Shown here piece by piece: positions 22,753 to 32,495 of a stretch of DNA of 64,000 nucleotides (position 1 is the first letter of the stretch; each line of letters begins with the position of its first letter). The stretch is from Clostridiales bacterium 1_7_47FAA (GTDB lineage Bacteria; Bacillota; Clostridia; Lachnospirales; Lachnospiraceae), in NCBI GenBank assembly GCA_000155435.1, contig DS990263.1, positions 484,300 through 548,299 on the forward strand, in the 5' to 3' direction. Position numbers and translations under genes: made by a program. The notes beneath the pieces are model-generated. The model was given only the letters and a program-made list of their open reading frames with translations. It was not told the DNA's origin and ran no database searches.

Positions 22753-24000
22753 CTACCGCTTTCGGATAAACGTAATCACCCAGTCATCCTCGCGCAGTTC
22801 ATAGCGAGTCCTGCAGAAAGGGCAGAACCGCTCTTTGGTGGCATCGAAGCTGGCGCCGCAGTTCCTACAGCTCACCTTTTTGACAGAAAAACCGTAGTCC
22901 TGGGGGCGGCTGATATTCCGGCATAACCCCACCTGAAAGCAATCGGACGTCCGCTTTAATCCGCCGCCCTGGCAGTACACGTCTGTCATATACACATTCA
23001 GGTCCAGATGGCAGTATTCTCCTTCGATACGGCTGCCGTTCAGGCTGACGGCGCCGTCAAACTGGGCATCCACAATATTATCAAGCCCGCTGCCGTCAAA
23101 TTCCGGGCCGTCGTACACGGCGAGCCTGCTCCTGTCATCGGTAAAAATGAGAATTTTCAGCAATCCCTGTACCTTACCGAAGAAATATTCAAATGTAAAT
23201 CCCGGATCAAACTGCTTCATAAAATCCGTCAGCCGTTTCTTGGCCGATATCTGGCCTGCAGCTCTGGGCGCCATCTTAAAAGCTCCGCCGAACACCCGCA
23301 CCAGAAGGCGGATGGACAGCGCGAAATATCCGAACACCGCGCCGACTCCCACGGTGAAGACCAGGGTTATAAGCAGAAGAAACAGATTTTTCCCATGAAT
23401 CATGTCCAGGACCAACCCCGGCAGACGGAGCAAAAAGCTGATTGCCCCTCCTGCCGCCATCCATTTACCGACACGGTTCCTGGCTTCCTGCTCTCCCATC
23501 CCGTAATCCGGAAGAAAATAATAGTTTGTGACCTTCGGAAACAGGTCTGACATAAAAAAACGGGTGTGGCAGTAAGGACATCCCTCCAGCAGGACACCCA
23601 CGGCGCTGATTGCTCCGCAGTTGGGGCAGACATAAGATGTCTGGATATCTTCCTGATTGTTGAGCCAGGTTATGACGGTATAGAGCTGTTCATCATCCCC
23701 GACGGTCAGACATTTTTTTCCATCCATATAATAATCCGTTTCTCTGTGAAACGCATTCCAGACCAGCTTGTTGGTATAGCGCGTATCGGAAAAAACAGCT
23801 GTGGCAGCCGTTCCTTGCCGGACCTGCCGTTTCGTCAGCCGGAACTCCATTTTGGTGTGATGCTTTTGCAGGCGTTTTTCCTGAAGCTCCAGGCCGTAAC
23901 TGATATCCTGGTTTCCCGTCACAGGCGCGGTCCCGTTTTCTCCCCACTGGCAGAGCTGGGAAGCAAACTCCTCGTAAATCTGCTGATCCGTCTTTTCCAT
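22753..24000 (-). CDS. Membrane protein with two zinc ribbons and a Tim44-like domain
   Basis: A 415-residue protein. The middle of its N-terminal half contains a zinc ribbon (CPNCG, then CPYCHTRF), followed by two membrane helices (about 195-250), then a region FDPGFTFEYFFGKVQGLLKI that resembles Tim44-like or calcineurin-inhibitor-like lipid-binding folds, and a C-terminal zinc ribbon (CRNCG, then CPFCRTRYEL). ATG 24000 with AAAGGGG upstream is chosen over 24039. Similar proteins in Clostridia are uncharacterised. It is the first chromosomal gene right of the phage array and is transcribed towards it; an odd pyrimidine-rich stretch with repeated TTCCGTTCC (about 22690-22750) lies between them. 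Confidence 0.7.
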   Translation of the reverse strand: MEKTDQQIYEEFASQLCQWGENGTAPVTGNQDISYGLELQEKRLQKHHTKMEFRLTKRQVRQGTAATAVFSDTRYTNKLVWNAFHRETDYYMDGKKCLTVGDDEQLYTVITWLNNQEDIQTSYVCPNCGAISAVGVLLEGCPYCHTRFFMSDLFPKVTNYYFLPDYGMGEQEARNRVGKWMAAGGAISFLLRLPGLVLDMIHGKNLFLLLITLVFTVGVGAVFGYFALSIRLLVRVFGGAFKMAPRAAGQISAKKRLTDFMKQFDPGFTFEYFFGKVQGLLKILIFTDDRSRLAVYDGPEFDGSGLDNIVDAQFDGAVSLNGSRIEGEYCHLDLNVYMTDVYCQGGGLKRTSDCFQVGLCRNISRPQDYGFSVKKVSCRNCGASFDATKERFCPFCRTRYELREDDWVITFIRKR

Positions 24001-24114
24001 ACCCCAATTCCCCTTTAATCTTTCCTGAATAATAGTCAATGTCCTAATTATAGCATAGGATTCATAAAATTAACAGGTTTTCATTAAGGTGTTCCTGCCC
24101 GATTCCTTTTGAGC

Positions 24115-25122
24115 CTACTCATTGGTGTCATACCCCAACTCATCACACATAATCACATAATTGTAATCCCGGCCATTGAGGGAGTCGTATTCCCCACCGA
24201 AATAATCGTTACCGATTTCCACCAATGGAATACTGTTCATGCGGTATGTATCTACCTGGTTCAGGAACAGATGCATCCGCTCCCACAACGGTTTCTGCTG
24301 CTCCTCATCAACATCAACCGTTCCATAGTTTTCCTCCCCGCACCGATATGTACGCTCTTCCCCTGTGTCTGACAGGGAAAATATCTTATATATATAGCTG
24401 CCCCTGCCCTGCCACATTATTGGTGAAAACTGCATCAAGTAGTCCCTGCCATTCTCATGGTACAGATAAAGCCAGTTCCAGCCTGGATGGGGATAGGCGG
24501 CCCAGGATTCATACAGACATTCAATTGTATCTGTTTCCTCACGCCTGGTATAAACGTTGATTTCAATCATAGAATTGAAACCGGTATAGCCAATACTGGG
24601 GTAGGCGGAAACAGATGGGTGCTCAGTCACTGTATTGCGAATTTCGAACATTGTCTGCCCCAAGTCTTCATCATGTTTTCTCGCCTCCTTTGCTATCTCC
24701 GAATCTTCGTCCAGTGGCTTACCATCTCCATCCATGACCTGACTGCTGACCACGATAAGTTCGTCTCGGCCGTCCCCGGTTAGGTCAGCCAGCAATGTAC
24801 TGTTGATGCCATTCATATGGTATTTAGCCATAAAATCCCGATAGGCCTGGAAATCCTCATCCTGTCCTGCTGACTCCTGAGAATCCCTTGTCCTCCAATC
24901 CTCTTCCGCCGCCACTGTCTGTGTATTACCCATCTCCGTACCCGCCAATTTAGATTCATCATAATTGCGTTCTACCGCAGTTCCTGTTGCCGCAGTTTCT
25001 GTTACCACAGTTCCTGTCATCTCCCCGGTATCTGCGGCTGCCCCATCTGTCCCTTCCGCGCATGCCGACAACCCCATGACCATAAAAAATGCCGTCAGGT
25101 ATAAGCAGATTCTTTCTTTCAT
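24115..25122 (-). CDS. Lipoprotein with a calcium-type DLTGDGRDE motif
   Basis: A 335-residue exported lipoprotein: signal peptide with lipobox LSAC (Cys about 21), a low-complexity linker with Thr/Ala-rich repeats (TVVTETAATGTAVE) encoded by three 15-base DNA repeats around 24975-25020, then a globular domain with LLADLTGDGRDELIVVSSQ, which resembles FG-GAP/VCBS or EF-hand-like calcium loops. The rest has many aromatic residues and no known catalytic motif. Likely anchored on the outer face of the membrane. Role unknown. It is transcribed divergently from the GGDEF-EAL gene. Confidence 0.75.
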   Translation of the reverse strand: MKERICLYLTAFFMVMGLSACAEGTDGAAADTGEMTGTVVTETAATGTAVERNYDESKLAGTEMGNTQTVAAEEDWRTRDSQESAGQDEDFQAYRDFMAKYHMNGINSTLLADLTGDGRDELIVVSSQVMDGDGKPLDEDSEIAKEARKHDEDLGQTMFEIRNTVTEHPSVSAYPSIGYTGFNSMIEINVYTRREETDTIECLYESWAAYPHPGWNWLYLYHENGRDYLMQFSPIMWQGRGSYIYKIFSLSDTGEERTYRCGEENYGTVDVDEEQQKPLWERMHLFLNQVDTYRMNSIPLVEIGNDYFGGEYDSLNGRDYNYVIMCDELGYDTNE

Positions 25123-25298
25123 ATCGTTCCTCCCTCATTTCATGTATCTTCGCCACTTCATCTGTAGCTTGTCATGTTATACCCATTATACATACCCTCT
25201 GTCAATAGTGTTTTACTATTTTTTTACAATATAATGAATTATACCAACACTGATTTCTCTCACATATCTGCTTTGCGGCAGAATGTTTTGGGTTCTTA

Positions 25299-25326
25299 TT
25301 GACTTTATCTCCCAATTTGTTATGAT
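25299..25326 (+). promoter_or_regulatory. Sigma-A promoter of the GGDEF-EAL gene
   Basis: TTGACT (25299-25304), a 16-base spacer and TATGAT (25321-25326), followed by a GGAGGT ribosome binding site before ATG 25370. Confidence 0.65.
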
Positions 25327-25369
25327 TATAAGAATGGATTATTAGCTATATTTTAATCTGGAGGTACAC

Positions 25370-28084
25370 ATGCAAAAGAAAATATTTCCAATCATATTGA
25401 CCGCGGCCCTTCTTGTTTCAAGCCTGGTCTCACTCTTCTTCATCCATAACCTGCAGGGGAATGCCAAGGTCATAAACTATGCCGGTGTGGTCCGTGGAGC
25501 CACACAGCGTCTGATAAAACAGGAATTAAACCATTCGCCCAATGATGCGCTGATTGGGCAGATAGAAGGTATCCTGGAGGAACTGCAGACCGGGCATGGG
25601 GAGCATGGACTTACGCGCCTGGATAGTGAGGAGTTCCAGGAGCTGATTGTCAGGATGCGCGATGACTGGGAACAGCTGAAAGAGGAAATTTATCTTGTAC
25701 GTGCGGGAGGGGATACGGATACCCTTTTCGAGGACAGTGAAGCGTTTTTCGGATTGGCGGACCAGACCGTGGTTACAGCGGAAGTGTTTTCTGAAAAAAG
25801 TGTACGTTCTGCAGAAAAGAGCATGTTCATCCTGAACTGTGCCTTTGTGCTGCTCATGATTTTATTATACATATATAGTGCGAATCAGGCAAAACGCCAG
25901 AAGGAACTTCAGAAAGCGGAAGAAGAAAACAGGAAAAGGAAGGAACACCTGTCCCGTATGGCAGAAGGCCTTCGGGGACCTATGAATGATATATCGGAAC
26001 TCATCTATATTTCAGATGTTGAGAACTATGATCTGTTGTTCCTTAATAAGACAGGCATGGAAACCTTCCACGTGGATTCACTGGAGGGGAAGAAATGCTA
26101 CCGGGTCCTTCAGGGAAAGGATGCGCCCTGTGAATTCTGCACCACCCATCTTCTGAAGGAAGGCGAGAATTATACATGGGAATTTACCAATCCTTTGACC
26201 AGACGTCATTACATCCTGAAGGACCGCCTGATTGAATGGGAAAACCGGCCGGCCAGAATGGAAATCGCATTTGATACCACTGAGTCTGAAAAGGAAAAGC
26301 AGCAGCTGAAGTTTACATTGGATGCCGAAAAAATGGTAACCAACTGTATCAGCGCTTTATACCAGCAGAATGATATCGTGGAAACCACAACACAGGTACT
26401 GCGTCTGTTCGGAAGCTTCCTTTCAGCGGACCGTACCTATATCATATACATCAGGGATGGCCTGATGTACAATGATTATGAGTGGTGTGCGGATGGGATA
26501 TCACCTCAGAAAGATTATCTGCAGGAGCTGCCGCTTTCACTGATTGAGAGGTGGATTACCTATTTCAACCGGAAGGAATGTATCATCATAAAGGATTTGG
26601 AGCAGATTAAGGAGTCAGAACCAGATGAATATGAGGTACTGCACGGTCAGTCCATATCCAGTCTTGTGGCAGCCCCTTTGGAGGAGGATGGAAAACTGCT
26701 TGGATATCTCGGTGTTGACAATCCTCCTCCGGACCGGATCATGAATATCGCCCCGCTGCTTCAGACACTGTGTTATTTCCTCCTTCTGGCCCGCCGCCAT
26801 GCGGAGAGCCAGAGGCAGCTGTCACATATGAGTTATTTTGATACGCTTACCTCCTTTTACAACAGGAACCGTTACATAGAAGACACAAATGCCCTGGCCC
26901 ATACAGGCAAACCGGTTGGCATTGCTTATCTGGATGTGAATGGGCTAAAGGATATCAATGACCAGTACGGACATGAATATGGTGATAAGGTTCTTGTGGA
27001 ATGTGCCAGGCGTATGAAGTCAGTATTCATGGGAGCTGATTTTTACCGGATAGGCGGCGATGAGTTTGTCATTATCTGCCCCTGTATGAAAAAGGATGTT
27101 TTTTTCAGCAAGCTTCGGGAATTGAAGGCCCAATTCCAGAATGACCCTCATTATCAGGCGGCCATCGGTTCCCAATGGACGGAAAAGGTTGAGAATCTAA
27201 GCCAGATCATTGCCAATGCGGATGCTGAAATGTATGAAGATAAAAAGGAATTTTACCGCACACATCCTTTTTCCCACCGGTACCGCCATCACAGTGATGA
27301 AATCCTGCACCTGGCAGACCCGTCCGTGCTCCAGAAGGAAATTGACCAGAACCATTTCGTGGTTTATCTGCAGCCTAAGATTTCCTCCTCTGACCGTTCG
27401 CCGGTAGGCGCCGAGGCCCTTATCCGCTACCGTTCCAACTCGGATACGCTGGTACTTCCGGGAAATTTCCTTCCGCTCCTGGAGGAGGCGGAGTCCATCA
27501 GTCTCATTGACTTTTATGTGTTCCGGTTTGTCTGTGCAAAGCTGAAGGGATGGATTGATGAGGGCAGGCAGGCGTTTCCTGTTTCCGTGAACTTTTCCAC
27601 TGCGTCCCTGATGCAGCCCTCCTTTGTTGAGCAGCTTACTGCTATCTGCAGTTCCTACCATATCTCTCCCGGATATATGCAGATTGAAGTTACGGAAAGG
27701 GTACATGACATGGAAGATTTGGATATTAAGCATCTGATTTCAAAGCTGCGCCAGGCGGGATTTACGGTTGCCATTGATGATTTCGGTACCGAGTACGCGA
27801 ATCTGGCCCTTCTGTCAGAGGTGGAATTTGATGTCCTGAAACTGGATAAGAGCATGATTGATAATATCTCCGTCAATCCTAAGACAAAGGCGATTGTGGA
27901 ATCCATTTCGGAAATCTGTACCAAACTGGGAATTGACATGGTGGCTGAAGGAATTGAAACAGAGGAACAGTTTTCAACCCTGCGCTCCTGCGGCGTGGGT
28001 CTGGCACAGGGATTCCTGTTCAGCAGGCCTATTTCCACGGATGAGTATGAAGAACGGTATCTGAACACAACAACTGACAAGTGA
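25370..28084 (+). CDS. Membrane-bound GGDEF-EAL cyclic-di-GMP protein with PAS and GAF domains
   Basis: A 904-residue protein. Two membrane helices (about 5-25 and 155-175) enclose an external helical sensor (about 30-150). Next come a PAS domain (about 205-305) with CYRVLQGKDAPCEFC, whose cysteines could bind a metal or cofactor, a GAF domain (about 320-480), GGDEF with RIGGDEFVII (about 560-570), and EAL with GAEALIRYR (about 680), DDFGTEYANL and KLDKSMID. Both catalytic signatures look intact, so it could make and degrade cyclic-di-GMP. The external domain and the Cys-containing PAS suggest a redox or small-molecule signal. It has its own promoter and precedes the recombinase gene by 13 bases. 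Confidence 0.92.
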   Translation: MQKKIFPIILTAALLVSSLVSLFFIHNLQGNAKVINYAGVVRGATQRLIKQELNHSPNDALIGQIEGILEELQTGHGEHGLTRLDSEEFQELIVRMRDDWEQLKEEIYLVRAGGDTDTLFEDSEAFFGLADQTVVTAEVFSEKSVRSAEKSMFILNCAFVLLMILLYIYSANQAKRQKELQKAEEENRKRKEHLSRMAEGLRGPMNDISELIYISDVENYDLLFLNKTGMETFHVDSLEGKKCYRVLQGKDAPCEFCTTHLLKEGENYTWEFTNPLTRRHYILKDRLIEWENRPARMEIAFDTTESEKEKQQLKFTLDAEKMVTNCISALYQQNDIVETTTQVLRLFGSFLSADRTYIIYIRDGLMYNDYEWCADGISPQKDYLQELPLSLIERWITYFNRKECIIIKDLEQIKESEPDEYEVLHGQSISSLVAAPLEEDGKLLGYLGVDNPPPDRIMNIAPLLQTLCYFLLLARRHAESQRQLSHMSYFDTLTSFYNRNRYIEDTNALAHTGKPVGIAYLDVNGLKDINDQYGHEYGDKVLVECARRMKSVFMGADFYRIGGDEFVIICPCMKKDVFFSKLRELKAQFQNDPHYQAAIGSQWTEKVENLSQIIANADAEMYEDKKEFYRTHPFSHRYRHHSDEILHLADPSVLQKEIDQNHFVVYLQPKISSSDRSPVGAEALIRYRSNSDTLVLPGNFLPLLEEAESISLIDFYVFRFVCAKLKGWIDEGRQAFPVSVNFSTASLMQPSFVEQLTAICSSYHISPGYMQIEVTERVHDMEDLDIKHLISKLRQAGFTVAIDDFGTEYANLALLSEVEFDVLKLDKSMIDNISVNPKTKAIVESISEICTKLGIDMVAEGIETEEQFSTLRSCGVGLAQGFLFSRPISTDEYEERYLNTTTDK

Positions 28085-28097
28085 GGCATTGCTTTTA

Positions 28098-29150
28098 ATG
28101 AGTAATTTATCATACCATGAACAGATAGACAGGGAAAATATATTAAAGCTGCGGGGATTGGTCAAGGATCTGCCGCCCTTTTGCGGTGATTTTTTCCGCG
28201 GCATCGAGCCCAGGACTTCATCCAGGACCCGGATTGCATACGCCTATGACCTTCACGTATTCTTTGATTTCCTGCACCGGGAGAATCCCGTGCTGTCCAA
28301 GCTGGAGATAAGGGACATTACCCTGGAACATCTGGACCAGCTGTCGGTCACGGATTTTGAGGAATATATGGAATACCTTAAGTACCGCTTCAATGACAAA
28401 AAGCAGGAAGTGATGAATAAAGAACGGGGAATCATGAGAAAGATTTCCTCCCTGAAAAGTTTTTATAATTATTTTTACCGCAATGAGCGCATTAAAAATA
28501 ACCCTGCTGCCCTCGTGCAGCTTCCCAAACTCCATGAAAAGGAAATCATCCGCCTGGATATTGATGAGGTAGCCCTTCTTTTAGATGAAGTGGAACAGGG
28601 GGAAAAATTAACGGATAAGCAGAAAAGCTACCACCAGAAGACAAAGGTCCGTGACCTGGCGCTGCTTACCCTTCTGCTTGGCACGGGAATCCGTGTCTCT
28701 GAATGTGTGGGGCTTAATATTGCCGACATAGACTTTAAGAATGGGGGAATCCGCATTTACCGCAAAGGCGGAAAAGAAGTGACTGTATATTTTGGGACCG
28801 AGGTGGAGGATGCACTTTTGGACTATCTGGAAGAACGGGACCGCATCATCCCGGAAAAGGGCCATGAAGATGCCCTCTTCCTCTCCCTTCAGCGCAGACG
28901 CATGGCGGTGCGCAGTGTGGAGAACCTGGTGAAAAAGTATGCCAGGATTGTCTCACCCCTGAAACCCATTACCCCCCATAAACTCCGGAGTACGTATGGC
29001 ACCAACCTGTACCGTGAGACCGGGGATATCTACCTGGTGGCGGATGTCCTCGGCCACTCAGATGTGAATACCACAAAGCGCCATTATGCGGCCCTGGAGG
29101 ATGAACGCAGGCGCAGTGCACGGAATAAGGTGAGGCTGAGGGAGAAGTAG
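28098..29150 (+). CDS. XerS-like tyrosine recombinase
   Basis: A 350-residue tyrosine recombinase. The N-terminal SAM-like DNA-binding domain spans about 30-150. The catalytic residues are all present: Arg in GTGIRVSEC, Lys in YRKGGKE, HKLRST (His-x-x-Arg), the second His in LGHSD, and Tyr in KRHYAAL. The length and the extra helices between the two domains resemble single-subunit XerS more than XerC or XerD (about 300 residues). ATG 28098 is used although the preceding GTGAGG is a modest site. It lies 5.5 kb from the dif-like phage sites, near a polarity switch, so a role in chromosome dimer resolution and phage insertion is plausible but unproven. Confidence 0.85.
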   Translation: MSNLSYHEQIDRENILKLRGLVKDLPPFCGDFFRGIEPRTSSRTRIAYAYDLHVFFDFLHRENPVLSKLEIRDITLEHLDQLSVTDFEEYMEYLKYRFNDKKQEVMNKERGIMRKISSLKSFYNYFYRNERIKNNPAALVQLPKLHEKEIIRLDIDEVALLLDEVEQGEKLTDKQKSYHQKTKVRDLALLTLLLGTGIRVSECVGLNIADIDFKNGGIRIYRKGGKEVTVYFGTEVEDALLDYLEERDRIIPEKGHEDALFLSLQRRRMAVRSVENLVKKYARIVSPLKPITPHKLRSTYGTNLYRETGDIYLVADVLGHSDVNTTKRHYAALEDERRRSARNKVRLREK

Positions 29151-29156
29151 GATCCA

Positions 29157-29852
29157 TCAGCCTATCTGAATAATCATGCCATCCTGGACAGTAATCACCC
29201 GGGAGCTGCTTTTTGCTGCTTCCTGGGAATGCGTTACCATGATGATTGTCTGGCCAATGTCCTGATTGATTTTTTGCAGCAGGGCCAAGATTTCACCCCC
29301 AGTCCTGCTGTCCAGGTTTCCCGTGGGTTCGTCTGCAAATAAAATTTCCGGATTACCAATCAAAGCGCGGGCAATTGCCACACGTTGCTGCTGGCCGCCG
29401 GATAACTCACGGGGCGTATGACTGCGTCGGTCAGACAGGCCGATAACCCTCAAAATCTGTTCCAGCCTGCCTTTACAGCTGCCCATCTTTTTGCCGTCCA
29501 ATAGCAATGGCAGCATGATGTTTTCCTCGACACTCAGGTTGGGAATGAGATTGTAAAATTGAAAGACGAAACCAATCTTCTGCCGCCTGATGCGGCTCAT
29601 TTTTTCATCCCCCAAAAAGGAAATGTCAGTGCCGTCCAAGAGGACGCGGCCGCTGGTCGGGGTATCCAGTCCCCCAAGAATATAAAGTAGCGTGCTTTTT
29701 CCGGAGCCGGATGGCCCCATGATTGACACAAATTCCCCCTGCATAACCTGTAACGAAACGTCTTTGAGCACTTTTATTGTTGTGGTGCCAAGACGAAAAT
29801 CCTTTACGATATGTTTTCCTTCCACGGCAATATTGCGGATGCTCTGTTTCAT
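29157..29852 (-). CDS. ABC transporter ATP-binding protein (MacB/LolD type)
   Basis: A 231-residue ATPase with Walker A GPSGSGKST, Q-loop FQFYNLIPNLS, signature LSGGQQQRVAIAR, Walker B ILFADEPTGNLD and switch His in MVTHSQEA. It follows the large FtsX permease by 24 bases and forms an exporter with it. It converges with the recombinase gene, with 6 bases between the stop codons. Close in type to the ATPase at 9633, but a separate system. Confidence 0.93.
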   Translation of the reverse strand: MKQSIRNIAVEGKHIVKDFRLGTTTIKVLKDVSLQVMQGEFVSIMGPSGSGKSTLLYILGGLDTPTSGRVLLDGTDISFLGDEKMSRIRRQKIGFVFQFYNLIPNLSVEENIMLPLLLDGKKMGSCKGRLEQILRVIGLSDRRSHTPRELSGGQQQRVAIARALIGNPEILFADEPTGNLDSRTGGEILALLQKINQDIGQTIIMVTHSQEAAKSSSRVITVQDGMIIQIG

Positions 29853-29876
29853 TGAATAGACCTCCTGTCTTCCTGT

Positions 29877-32351
29877 TCATTCAAATTTGATTTCTTCCAC
29901 CAGTTTCATGCTGCGGCTCTTAAGGATAGGGACAACGGAACCAATCAGGGTAATGATGATTCCCATGCCGCCAGCGGTCAAAAAAGTGGAGGCGTCCAGT
30001 TCCGGCGTCATCGCAATTTTGGGACCCGCTACAAGGAAGATTGTCTGAATTTCCATATAGGAAACAAAAATAGCAATGACCGAACCAATCAGCCCGGCGG
30101 AGAAACCTTCAATCAGGGTCAGTTTGACATTTTGGCAATTGGAAAGTCCCACCGACTTATACATGGCAATGCTACGCCGTTTTTGCATGTAGTTGATAAG
30201 CAGATTATTGATTACTCCCACGGCTGCCAACAGCAGGATGAAATAAATCATATTGTGCATGGGCTGTAAAAAGGCGCTTACGGTTGACAGCGCGTCCGCA
30301 TTAAATTCCTCCACTGTCCGGCTCCAATTTGCGGTTTTACCAAATAGGCCTCGAATCTGTACCATTATGGCGTCCGGGTCGGCGGCAGTGTAGGCGAGGA
30401 AGTCATAGCTGGATGGGTTAAAATCGGAAACCGCGTTAGTGGAAGAAATCACCGCTTCCACGTCCGTGGCCCTTGATTTGAAACTCCCCACAATCCGGTA
30501 ATCATTTTGTCCGGCAGCGCCAGTCAGGGTGATGGCATCCCCTACGGAACGTCCGGTACGTTCCAAACATGCCTCGCTGAACAAAATAACCCGTTCATCG
30601 GAAAACGCTGAAAGAGCCTGTTCCTCCATGTCCTTTTCCGTATAATGGAGCCCCATCATGGAGCCGTACCAGACCAGGTTGTCGGTTGCCTCCAAGCGGC
30701 TCAACATCGTGCCGTCTGCCTTCATTTGGTTTTTGTAAACATAGAGCGGCAGCACTTTTTCAATTCCCTCCATTTCCTTAACCTGCTCCACAAATTCCGG
30801 TCCCATCGTTCCATCCGCAAAGCCCTGCAGCTCTGCGTCCCGGAATACGTCGCCCACATAGGTTGTTACAAAGTTACCAACATTCGTAATGGCAATCACG
30901 GCGGAAATACTGATAAACAGCAATGTTATATTCTGGGCAGTATTTTTGTTATCCCGCATATTACGGGCGGCAAGCCTGCCCACGTTTCCCAAAACAGCGC
31001 AATAGATTACTTCCAGGCCTCTGGAAATCAGGTCCGTCATCAGCGGAACGGTTAGGATTGCGGCGGCAATCAGCCCCAGCAGGGAGATTCCGCCAGCTAG
31101 GTAAAGTGCCTTTCCAGATACCAGCTTTGGAAGGATGATTGAGGCTGCAAAAAGTACGGTTCCGGCGCCTATGATAAAACGCTTGGGGATATGGTTTTCT
31201 TCCACATGGCCCAACACTACATCCTTAATCGGTAATCTGCTGGCCCGGCGCACAGGAAGCCATGCGGAAAGCAATGAGACAATGACTGCGGCGGCAAAGG
31301 AAAACAGGATACTGTATGCCGGGATTATGACAGGAATCTGGATTCCCTGGGAAAGAGATTGGTCCATCCCCTGTAAAAGCAGTTTCAGGGCCAATGCGCC
31401 AACGGGAATCCCAATCAGGCCGCCTGTCACACCATACAGCATACTTTCTAATAGAAGAATGCGGGTTACGGCTTTTTGCGTTGCGCCAATGCTTCGGAAG
31501 GTGCCGATTACCGGTAAGCGGTCTAAGGTAATAACCTTATAGCTGCCATAAATGATAAAAATACTCATTGTCATGGAAAAGAAGCTGATCAGGAAAAACG
31601 GCATGGATTTTTGCCGTGCATCTGCGGAAACCTGCGCCTCGTTGACCACTTCTGAAACCCGGTATTCCCCGTCAGGCAGCATTGCTGCCAATTCATTTTT
31701 TAAATCAGCAGTGGAAGTTCCCTCTGCAGGCTCTATTAAAATTTTTGTATAACCTTCAGTACTGCCTAATAATCCGGACAATGTGGCCAATGGCACAAGG
31801 GCAGTGGCTCCTCTCGTATGGCGGAGAAAAATTGTATCATAAGCGGCAATTTCCGCAACTTCCAGAGACACCGTTTTCCCTTCTATCTGAAGCGTAATGG
31901 CATCGCCCGTTTCAATTTTATATTTTGAGGTAAAACGGTCTGGAAGGATGACCTGATTCCCGATAAAATCCGTGATTCCGCCACCGTTTGCAAGACGGGG
32001 AGGATTGATCTTACTTAGCTGGTTTAAGTCGGCAGCAATCAGGTCAACGGTTTCATAATAGCCGTTTTCATGATAGAGGGCCGAGCCTTCCATCACTCCT
32101 GCAACCGTCCGGATGCCAGGCAATTCTGGAATGATGCCGATGTCTATCCCCCCATTTACTGCGGTTACAGAAACCGTTGCACTGCCGGCTGCCCCCCGCG
32201 CCAATTTCCGCTGTGCACTTTCATATGACGCGCCTATGGAAAATGATACAAACAACAGGGTAGTGGAAAGCAAAATGGATAACAGCATCACAAGGGTCCG
32301 CGTTTTTCTTTCTCTAACATTCATAAGAATGTATTTATAAATGACTTTCAT
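29877..32351 (-). CDS. Large FtsX-like ABC permease
   Basis: An 824-residue membrane protein with two FtsX repeats: a first membrane helix (about 15-40), an external domain (about 45-255), helices at about 265-395 with IGTFRSIGATQKAVTRI, further helices at about 400-500, a second external domain (about 505-690), and the last helices with IAMYKSVGLSNCQNVKL. It works with the ATPase encoded downstream. Members of this group export lipids, peptides or lipoproteins. The terminator at 32422 separates it from the two-component genes upstream, so it has its own promoter, perhaps controlled by that regulator. Confidence 0.9.
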   Translation of the reverse strand: MKVIYKYILMNVRERKTRTLVMLLSILLSTTLLFVSFSIGASYESAQRKLARGAAGSATVSVTAVNGGIDIGIIPELPGIRTVAGVMEGSALYHENGYYETVDLIAADLNQLSKINPPRLANGGGITDFIGNQVILPDRFTSKYKIETGDAITLQIEGKTVSLEVAEIAAYDTIFLRHTRGATALVPLATLSGLLGSTEGYTKILIEPAEGTSTADLKNELAAMLPDGEYRVSEVVNEAQVSADARQKSMPFFLISFFSMTMSIFIIYGSYKVITLDRLPVIGTFRSIGATQKAVTRILLLESMLYGVTGGLIGIPVGALALKLLLQGMDQSLSQGIQIPVIIPAYSILFSFAAAVIVSLLSAWLPVRRASRLPIKDVVLGHVEENHIPKRFIIGAGTVLFAASIILPKLVSGKALYLAGGISLLGLIAAAILTVPLMTDLISRGLEVIYCAVLGNVGRLAARNMRDNKNTAQNITLLFISISAVIAITNVGNFVTTYVGDVFRDAELQGFADGTMGPEFVEQVKEMEGIEKVLPLYVYKNQMKADGTMLSRLEATDNLVWYGSMMGLHYTEKDMEEQALSAFSDERVILFSEACLERTGRSVGDAITLTGAAGQNDYRIVGSFKSRATDVEAVISSTNAVSDFNPSSYDFLAYTAADPDAIMVQIRGLFGKTANWSRTVEEFNADALSTVSAFLQPMHNMIYFILLLAAVGVINNLLINYMQKRRSIAMYKSVGLSNCQNVKLTLIEGFSAGLIGSVIAIFVSYMEIQTIFLVAGPKIAMTPELDASTFLTAGGMGIIITLIGSVVPILKSRSMKLVEEIKFE

Positions 32352-32417
32352 GTGAACACCTACTTTCTAATGGACGGCCTTTTTGCACCCTCCCATCATC
32401 CTGCCCTCCCCTTCAAT

Positions 32418-32465
32418 CAAAAAGGTTGGCAGCTATCACTAACATCATGATAGTCTGCCAACCTT
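32418..32465 (-). terminator. Strong terminator after the 32496 kinase gene
   Basis: On the - strand, AAGGTTGGCAG plus CTATCA pairs with TGATAG plus CTGCCAACCTT around a short loop, a 17-bp stem with one bulge, followed by TTTTT. It ends transcription of the regulator-kinase pair before the ABC permease. Confidence 0.85.
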
Positions 32466-32495
32466 AATCTGATTTTCAGGCAACCTTAATTAACC

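Noticed and set aside
28098-29150. Phage integrase belonging to the prophage
   Set aside because: It lies 5.5 kb outside the attachment sites, beyond three chromosomal genes, and its codon usage matches the chromosome. It is more likely a host Xer protein.
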